A stretch of DNA of 64,000 nt from Desulfocicer sp963675955. Lineage in GTDB: Bacteria > Desulfobacterota > Desulfobacteria > Desulfobacterales > Desulfobacteraceae. The stretch is from assembly GCA_963675955.2 (NCBI GenBank), contig CAXXVR010000009.1, positions 868,001 through 932,000 on the forward strand. The letters run 5' to 3'. Shown piece after piece: positions 57,378 to 64,000 of the stretch. Below the pieces are notes generated by a model. The model was given only the letters and a program-made list of their open reading frames with translations. It was not told the origin of the DNA and made no database searches. The translations under genes and the position numbers were made by a program. Numbering within the stretch: the stretch's first letter is position 1; each line of letters starts with the position of its first letter.

Positions 57378-58205
57378 ATGATTGAAGATTAAATGGTAGT
57401 TTGCAATTTTTGGTAAATTTATGAATTTTATCAATCTCTTCTTAAGTGGCAAATACATTTCGGCAAGAAATATGTTAACTCATGAACCTTAATGTGAAAA
57501 GAATTTTTTATAGAAAGAGGAAGCTTTTCATAAGACGGACTTTTTGTAATCTAATATTTCCCAGAATAAAAGAAATATATTTTCAAATGAATACCAAGTA
57601 AATGAAGAAGAAAAATTATAACCCTTTTCCTATGCAATTCCTGCAAAAATATCTTGCCCTAATTGCTAATAATAAATAGAATTAACAGAAATAGAACATC
57701 ATTTATCTATTTGTAAGTTATGTGAAATAGAGTGTTAATATTGTCATGGAAAGTTTCCTCGGAATTTAATGAAAACCCATTAAAGATAATATTGTTAATA
57801 AGTAAGAAATCAGGAATAATTTTCATAAAATAGAGTTAATAGTAGAAGATTAAATAACCCTCTGAATATAGGATTGGAGTTGATCCCATAAATTTTAAGA
57901 ATAAGTTTGAAATCTTAACAAAATAAAGGAATTAATAAAGAATAAAGACAATAATTTGTCACAATTAAGTTTTAAAAATCTAGTCAAAATAATTAAAAGC
58001 ATTGTGCTGTATTTTTTAAAAAAATAAATTGTTTTTAGATATGCTTATCTGACTTTGAAGAAGGAGAAAATGTTAAATATATATTATGCTTTCATTTGTT
58101 TCACACTGAATGCATTGATAAATGGTTTGAAAAACAGAGAACGTGTCCCAGTTTAGTTTAATAATAATATTATTTTTCTTAGTATGCAAAAAAGAATAGA
58201 ACTGA
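57378..58205 (+). CDS. RING-H2 E3 ubiquitin-ligase-like protein with upstream zinc fingers
   Basis: The middle holds a TRAF-like CxxC/H/C array (CPNCQQQIELTEIEHHL, CKLCEIECQYCHGKF, MKTHQRQYC). The C-terminus is a RING-H2: ICLSDFEEGENVKYILCFHL, FHTECIDKWF, TCPICKKEQN and UGA 58203-58205; CPIC forms only after removing a 32-nt intron (about 58,151-58,182). It should bind an E2 and ubiquitinate unknown targets. The 5' exon is uncertain because a short intron follows ATG 57378. Confidence 0.8.
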
Positions 58206-58321
58206 TAAATTTAAACCCAAATTTTATTATTATTTTACAAAACATTTGCCTTTCGATTAACTAAAATGGACTAATTTGAAATTTGAATTGAAATTATTGA
58301 TTTTTGTTTAATATTATGTGC

Positions 58322-58957
58322 TCATTCACCAATTTTTAATTTTCTTCTGCTCATATTTTTCTTAATTGCAACGACATTTTATTCTTTTGGTTTAGCCTTT
58401 GGTACATCCTCTTCCTTTTCAGTTGCCCAGATCTCAACATGACAAGGGTTATTCATATAAGGATTAATTCGACCATGAGCACGATATGTTCTTCTTCTTC
58501 CCTTTGCTGCATGATTTACCTGTACATGAGTAAGATATAATTTTTCAATATCAAGGTTCTTAACCTTTTACAAAAATCACATTTCATTATTAAAATAATC
58601 AAACATTGGCATTGGCTTCCAAGTTTTTAAGTAAATCTAAGACAATTCTAACAGATTTTTATGGCCATCTAGCTGTAGGAATATTCCATTCCTTTGATTG
58701 TGCAGTTCTTCCAATTCCACCATTATATCTAACATAAGGGACGGCTCTCTTATGATCAAGCACCTACTCTAAATATCTTTGTGCTTTAACCAATTGCATT
58801 CCACGAATGGCTCTTCCAACTTAAAATGTGTTTTTAAAGTGAGTACGGAGATCTTCGCCTTGAGCTTTGCAAGCTTTTCAAATGTAAGAGAATAGAAAAA
58901 ATATAATAGGAAACCTTTTTTGGGCACTGGTGGTTCACGAGAATATCCTTTTACCAT
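58322..58957 (-). CDS. RPL17: Large-subunit ribosomal protein uL22 (RPL17)
   Basis: MVKGYSREPPVPKKACKAQG across an intron of about 41 nt, then LRTHFKNTFQVGRAIRGMQL, YVRYNGGIGRTAQSKEWN, TARWPQKSVRIVLDLLKN, VQVNHAAKGRRRTYRAHGRI, NPYMNNPCHVEIWATEKEED. A 40-nt intron separates EANAN from VKNLDIEK. It ends KLKIGE with UGA 58322-58324, the expected length. The RWPQKS Gln is TAA. This highly expressed gene uses TGG for its Trp codons and is the best evidence that UGA terminates here. Confidence 0.95.
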
Positions 58958-59294
58958 TTTCGACAATTAGGGAGAAATATTTTTTAATTTTTTTAAACAA
59001 AAAATGATTTGGCAATTTACTTATGAATTTTCCTATGTAATTATTTCAATTTAATTATCAAATCAAAATAATTTTGTTTTTTTTCTATATAAATTGTTTA
59101 TTTATTTGAAAAATTATAATTCGAAATTAAAACAATTATGATCGAATTATGAAATAGTGTAGTTTCACTTTCTATTTAAATTTAATATTATGATATTAAT
59201 AAATTTTAATTTTATTTTTAAAGAACCAAAATTAGTGTTTTATCAATACTAAAATTTAATAGTTGTGCATTATTAATTAAATCAATTATCAGAT
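58958..59294. other. AT-rich intergenic stretch
   Basis: The 337 bases between the start of RPL17 and the stop of the Gln-rich gene are extremely AT-rich. No ORF or RNA gene is convincing; it should hold the RPL17 promoter. Confidence 0.5.
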
Positions 59295-61229
59295 TCATTA
59301 TCCCTAAAAACAATAATTAAAAAAATTAAATGCCTACTCATTCATTTAATCAAATTGCTATTAATAATTTTGTTGTTAATATTGTTAATAAATAAATTGC
59401 TACTGTTATTACTATTAATTTGGAATGTATTATTTTGCATTTATATTTAATTTTAATTTCTTTTTATTGTTTTAGTCTAAATTGGATTAACTTTAACTCA
59501 TATTTTCACTTTAATTAGATGGAGAATAGGATTAAGGTTAGCAAAACTTTTAATTTCGTTCTAAATATTATGCAGGCATCGATTACTATTTTTATTAAAA
59601 TTAAAGTTATTAAATCTGGTAAGGGAAATGTTCTTAATCATCATCACTTTCTTCTTAAGGTTGATAATTTGAAAGCAATTATTCTTAGAGTTGCTATTAA
59701 ATTTATTACTATTATTATTGAAATTGAGGATGATGAATTTATTCTGACATATTTTATTAACTTTTTTCTTTAATTGATTATTGGAGAATAGATAATTAAT
59801 TAACTTAAATAAATAAAATTATAATAAATCAAGAAGAAAATAACGGGACTATAAATTTTATTGATTGAATTATGAATTTTAAGAAGGATATTTTGTTTAA
59901 AAATTTTAATTAGGAAATTATGCCTATTTCTAGATCATTTAAAATTGATTTTAGTTTTGTTGTTATCTTGAAAATTCTTACTATTATTATTGTTCTTATG
60001 ATGGCATAGGTTTTATAAATTCAGGCAAGGCCTAATGTGATAAATTCATGTTTTATTGCAATTTTTAAAGTTAATTTAAATTTTAAACCATTCTGGACAT
60101 ACTTTATTATTTTTATTACTAAATATTGCTTTCAAATATTTATTACGAATTCTCAATGTGAGGAGACTATTATTATTATGATTAATGCAATTATAAAGGC
60201 GATTAGAATTTTATTTTTTCAAATTATCCTATTTCTTATTATTATTATTGTGGAAAGTGAATTTATTATTAATGAATATTTGATTAAGGAATATTTGATT
60301 AAGGAATATTTGATTAAGGAATATTTGATTAAGGAATATTTGATTAAGGAATATTTGATTAAGGAATATTTGATTACGGAATATTTGATTAAGGAATATT
60401 TGATTAAGGAATATTTGATTAAGGAATATTTGATTGTTACTAAACTTAGGAAGGAATTATTCTATTTTATGATTAAATGTGCAATTATTAAATGCTCTAA
60501 GGCTAAATGTGTAATTATTAAATGCTTGGTGGTTAGATGTTTGGTGGTTAAATTTACTAAATGTGTGATTATGATGGAGTCATATTTAGTGATTGTTGCT
60601 TTAAAAAAAGCTTTGGATGAATTTCTTCAATACTATAAGGAAATTTTTATTCTAAAATGATTTTATTAAAAACAAACAATAAACTCTTTTCTTATGGGGC
60701 ATTAGTTTTATCTTGCTCTTTAGTATTTTCAGTTTTTACATAAATAATTCTGGATTTTTATTCATAATGAATTTTTTTTCCATAATTCTTTTTGTATTCA
60801 AATTACAAGTCCTCGATCTATTTATCAATTTCTTTTTGATTATTGTTTTTATTTGGATAACTTAAAATTGTTTTTTCTTGATTTTCATTTGGTTACTATT
60901 TTGGTACGTAAATTACTTCATAAGTGCTTGGTGTCTTTTAAAATGTTTCTTAAAAGCTAATTAAATAATTTCAAATATACAATTAAAATTTTATTTAAAA
61001 TTCTATTGAGGCTTGCCTGAAAAATATTGATTGCAAAATTCAGGATCATCTTCTCCCTAATCGTATTACATGTCAGCATAATATGAATCTTCCTGATAAT
61101 CTTAAATGTTATAATATAAAATGGTACCAAACCTTAATATTCACAATTATATTATTAGTATTATTGTTAATGCTTGAAATCTATTTACTCATCATCAGAA
61201 TCAACCTTTCGTTTTAAAGCTTAGGCCAT
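59295..61229 (-). CDS. Gln-rich intrinsically disordered protein with PQSNI repeats and PAM2 motif
   Basis: From ATG 61229 (MAQALKRKVDSDDEQIDF) an acidic N-terminus (QYDQGEDDPEFCNQYFSGKP) leads to a very Gln/Pro/Asn-rich body in which most Gln are TAA or TAG. Eleven PQSNI pentapeptides come from the 15-bp tandem repeat at 60274-60435. Near the C-terminus KLKLNINAKQYIP fits the PAM2 consensus (L-N-x-x-A-x-x-[FY]-x-P), which binds the MLLE domain of poly(A)-binding protein; a Gln-only stretch and FDQMNEQAFNFFNYC follow. It may be an mRNP or granule protein. Two or three introns (one of 41 nt near 59,800) are implied. Stop UGA 59295-59297. Confidence 0.65.
60274..60435 (-). repeat. 15-bp minisatellite, 11 copies, coding PQSNI on the minus strand
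   Basis: The unit GAATATTTGATTAAG is repeated 11 times almost without change (one copy has ACG for AAG). Because it has no TAA/TAG in one plus frame, that frame is open and gives an EYLIK repeat, but the minus-strand reading fits the flanking Gln-rich gene. Confidence 0.9.
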
Positions 61230-61367
61230 GTTATGCATAATTTAAATATTTTTAATTTGTTTTCGTAATTTTAATTTAGATATTATTTTATTAAATTTAA
61301 AGAATTAAAATTTATAATTAAAGTTTAAATTTTTAAAAATTGAATTATTTGATTTAATGAAACTAAC

Positions 61368-64000
61368 TCAGTTTTAATAGCAGTTTAAAAACTAAATAAA
61401 CTTTCTGTGCTCGGATTCTCCAAATAGTTCAATTACTTTCGATTCTAACAATGACAGAATTTGATTCTAGGTTAATGAAATTTACTCCTAAGAAGTAATA
61501 AGTATTTAAAATATTACCTCCTCAAATCCTTTTTTATGTAAAATTTAAGCAAAATTTTTAGGATTTCCATCACTAATAGTCCAAGTAAATTCATCAGGAT
61601 TAAATTTCTTTTTCTTTTCAGGGTCATCTTCATCATCTTTTTTATCCTTGTTATCCTCATCATCCTAATTGTCTTAAGGCTTTTAGGTAGTAGTTTATTC
61701 AGGAACAATTTTCATAATCGCTTAAACAGGGTCATCATATTCCTAAGGCTCAAAAATATCATTAATCATAAATGCTGAATGGATTGTCCCTAATTATGTT
61801 TCGATAGCGTTGAGTTCATCAAGAATACGTGGGAAAAATTATTCTTCTGATTTTCGTTCTAAAAAATTATCACCAGAAGGAAAGCCAAATAGAAGCACCT
61901 AAGACTATGCCGATTGAAATTTGTCCAAATAGTGTTTTATCAGCTGGATGATTAAATTGGGTGAGTAATTACTAGGAAAATTTTGTGGTGTATCACTCCA
62001 ACGCATTTTGTATTATAGTTCCAGTTCTTAGAAAAACCTGCTTTTGTTTGTAAATTCATTTTCTATTAATTATCTAATCAAATCTTTTCAATTTAAAAAC
62101 CATACCTAACATCAACGAACCTAACTTAATTCTTTGTACAAATATTATTCAATAGTTCAGAATAAAGTTTCCAGCAGTGTTCCACTTTCAATCCACTAAT
62201 ATTAAAATTACAAATCACCATCTTTTTAGAAAAGAATCTCAACGATTCCTAAATAAGATTTTAGGGCTTCTATAAGGAAGTCTAGATTTCATAAACTCTA
62301 ACAGAAACGCTTCGTTCTTTCACTGTTGCGAAATATTGTGAAATTCTTTCCTATAATTTAAAGGATTGATCAATCTTTTCAATATCTTCTTCTGAGAGCT
62401 CAGTTTCGGGCTCTATTTCATTTTTTCTTTTGAACCCAGCAGTGATATCAGCCTTTGTTCCTTTAAGCAAAATCACAAAGCTTGGATCACCCATTAATTC
62501 AACAAACTGTTTCAATTCTTTATCTTCATAAGGAAATCCATCAAACAATGTCAATTAATTATCAGGTTGACTATCTAAATTTTTTTTCAATTGTTTTGCT
62601 AACTATTCGAAAGTTATTTCTTCCAACGGCCCATCTTCGCCGCCTAATGTTTCTTTTAATTAAGTTGTTATTTTTTCATAGTCAGGAATTATAAAGCCTT
62701 ATGAAGATTCTAATACTTTACTAATCGTGGTCTTTCCCATTGCTGGAGCTCCAAGAACTAATGCATACGATTTTCTTTTCACTAAGTATTGTTAGACATA
62801 ACGGATATCCGCTTCATTTATTAAAAAATAACGCCCTGATTGATTATAGTAACTTTCAAGCATTATTTCATTTTGCAATTGCTTATCTTCTTTAATTGCA
62901 TCAGCACAACTCATTACATAATCAATTGGGCAACAATCACTTTCAAACTGTCTGTAGCTTTGAAGACTTCTTGGAAAGCCACTAATTAGAAAACGTTTAT
63001 TTTATGGATTATTAAACAAAATTTTTCTTAGCAACTGCAATTAAAGTGTTAATGGGATAGCTGTTATATGATATTTTTATAATTCATGGGCTAAAGCTGT
63101 GCCCCGAGAAATTTCTGTAGGAATTAAATACTTTAAATCCAATTCAATAAACTATTCTTCTTTTTCGAGTTACTGGCATAAAGAAGGATACAATTAAGAT
63201 TCAATACTATTATAAGCAAAAATTACCATTGGTTTTAAATGGGCAATAATTTCTAATTCTAATTATTAAATTGATTGGCAGGCATTAAGTTCAATTAAAG
63301 TACCACTTGCTAATAAATTTAGACAATAAATACTTACTTTTTAAAGCTGGTAGGATTTCCTTTCTTGAAATTGCATATTATTCATAGCGTTTCATCTAAA
63401 ATTCTTGTTCTTTGACTGTTTTATAATATTGAAAAATGTTATTATCAACCTAATAATAAATAAAGTTGAAAATAAAAGTAACATTATCTTTTGTAGCTTG
63501 GAAGTAAAAGACTTTATTTGGCTTGATGAAATATTTAAAATACACTTCCATTTACTTTAATGTTGAAAAAAAATCATCAATAATCAAGTTTCTTTCAGGG
63601 TTATCAACCAAATACTCTATGCAAAATCAAATAAAATATTGATTTTACCCATTAGTTTATTTACTTGTTCATCATTATTCTAACATTACTTTTCTTCAAA
63701 AAATTTCTAAAGATCTAAATAAGTATAGTTAATTCTCTCACATAATTTCTTTGCAACAGTACTTTTACCAAGTACTGGCGCGCCATAAAAAAATATCACA
63801 TTTGGATAAATTGATGGCAAAACGTTTTTATATACATCTTCAATTGACCCTTTTAAAAATATGAGATATTCAATTAAAATTGTACCTTCTGATAAAATAT
63901 TAGTCACTTTACCAAATTTTTCATACATCTTTAATGCTTATATCGTTTAATCATTAAAAGTAGTAATGCGCTTTCTGATTGTTTCTTCATTGTCATCAGC
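61368..64000 (-). CDS. Multi-domain adenylate-kinase-like protein (AK9-type), 5' end beyond window
   Basis: At least three nucleotide-kinase modules are visible, in protein order: YGAPVLGKSTVAKKLCERI (P-loop, about 63,730-63,790), RFLISGFPRSLQSYRQFE with NMP/LID-like surroundings (about 62,960-63,010), and VLGAPAMGKTTISKVLESS (P-loop, about 62,710-62,770) followed by LTLFDGFPYEDKELKQFVEL. A Lys/Glu/Asp-rich linker then leads to DEFTWTISDGNPKNFAQIL and the end FLNCYQN, UGA 61368-61370. Repeated AK modules of this kind occur in AK9-like proteins, which maintain nucleotide levels in cilia. The N-terminus lies outside the window. Confidence 0.8.

Noticed and set aside
60037..60660. Plus-strand ORF with EYLIK pentapeptide repeats
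   Set aside because: It is open only because the minus-strand 15-bp repeat has no stop in that frame. The minus reading (PQSNI) continues into Gln-rich coding on both sides.
1..64000. CRISPR array, insertion sequence, integrase, tRNA or rRNA gene
   Set aside because: No spaced direct repeats, transposase motifs or conserved RNA features were seen on either strand; the tandem arrays at 1.6-2.6 kb and 60.3 kb lie inside coding sequence.
22410..64000. Internal UGA codons as sequencing errors or intron bases
   Set aside because: Too many independent families place UGA in a conserved Trp column with conserved residues directly on both sides, leaving no room for an intron.

Overview
The window is a chimera of two genomes. 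Bases 1 to about 22,400 are GC-balanced bacterial DNA with Shine-Dalgarno sites, ATGA-overlapping operons and gene families typical of anaerobic sulfate-reducing Desulfobacterota (Desulfobacterales-like): a PUFA-type lipid megasynthase, an IspH-UbiA fusion, ParAB, GTP-dependent PEP carboxykinase and an NfnAB/SudBA oxidoreductase. From about 22,400 to the right edge the DNA is strongly AT-rich and reads only as the macronuclear genome of a ciliate. The switch falls inside nfnB, just before its FAD-binding domain is complete.

Bacterial part. One uninterrupted minus-strand frame, 10,787 to the left edge (3,595 codons, still open), encodes a single-chain PUFA-type synthase: two nitropropane-dioxygenase-like barrels, KS, inactive KS (CLF), AT, a third KS, three ACPs and KR. 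A sigma-54-type activator is divergent to it and is followed by a YihG/PlsC-like acyltransferase, which meets the ispH-ubiA fusion of the parA-parB-ispH operon tail to tail with a 78-base antisense overlap. PckG, a cyclophilin and NfnAB follow. ParA, PckG and NfnA carry five apparent single-base deletions within about 4 kb, while the 10.8 kb synthase frame has none. Two intergenic regions carry inverted copies of one dispersed repeat.

Ciliate part. About 22 closely packed genes can be read if UAA and UAG mean Gln and UGA means Trp internally but stop at gene ends. UGA occupies near-invariant Trp positions (Rab WDTAGQE, kinase DIWxLG, P2X WCP, INCENP IPxWA), while ribosomal protein uL22, CFAP418, two Rabs and a RING protein end in UGA exactly where their families end. 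In the P2X gene the three former stop codons stand side by side in frame (TAA TGA TAG = QWQ). This is the ambiguous code known for karyorelict ciliates (NCBI table 27). Introns are tiny, very often exactly 31 nt. Recognised genes are P2X channel, VPS45, UBA3, dynamin, M1 aminopeptidase, PCIF1-like methyltransferase, CFAP418, two Rabs, STPGR protein, INCENP-like protein, GDPGP1/VTC2-like phosphorylase, CaMKK/LKB1-like kinase, RING-H2 protein, uL22, a Gln-rich PAM2 protein, a multi-domain adenylate kinase and two genes with carbonic-anhydrase-like domains that have lost zinc ligands.

The simplest reading is an assembly join between a karyorelict-like ciliate and an associated (symbiont or prey) sulfate-reducing bacterium. 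No rRNA, tRNA, CRISPR array or insertion sequence was seen.
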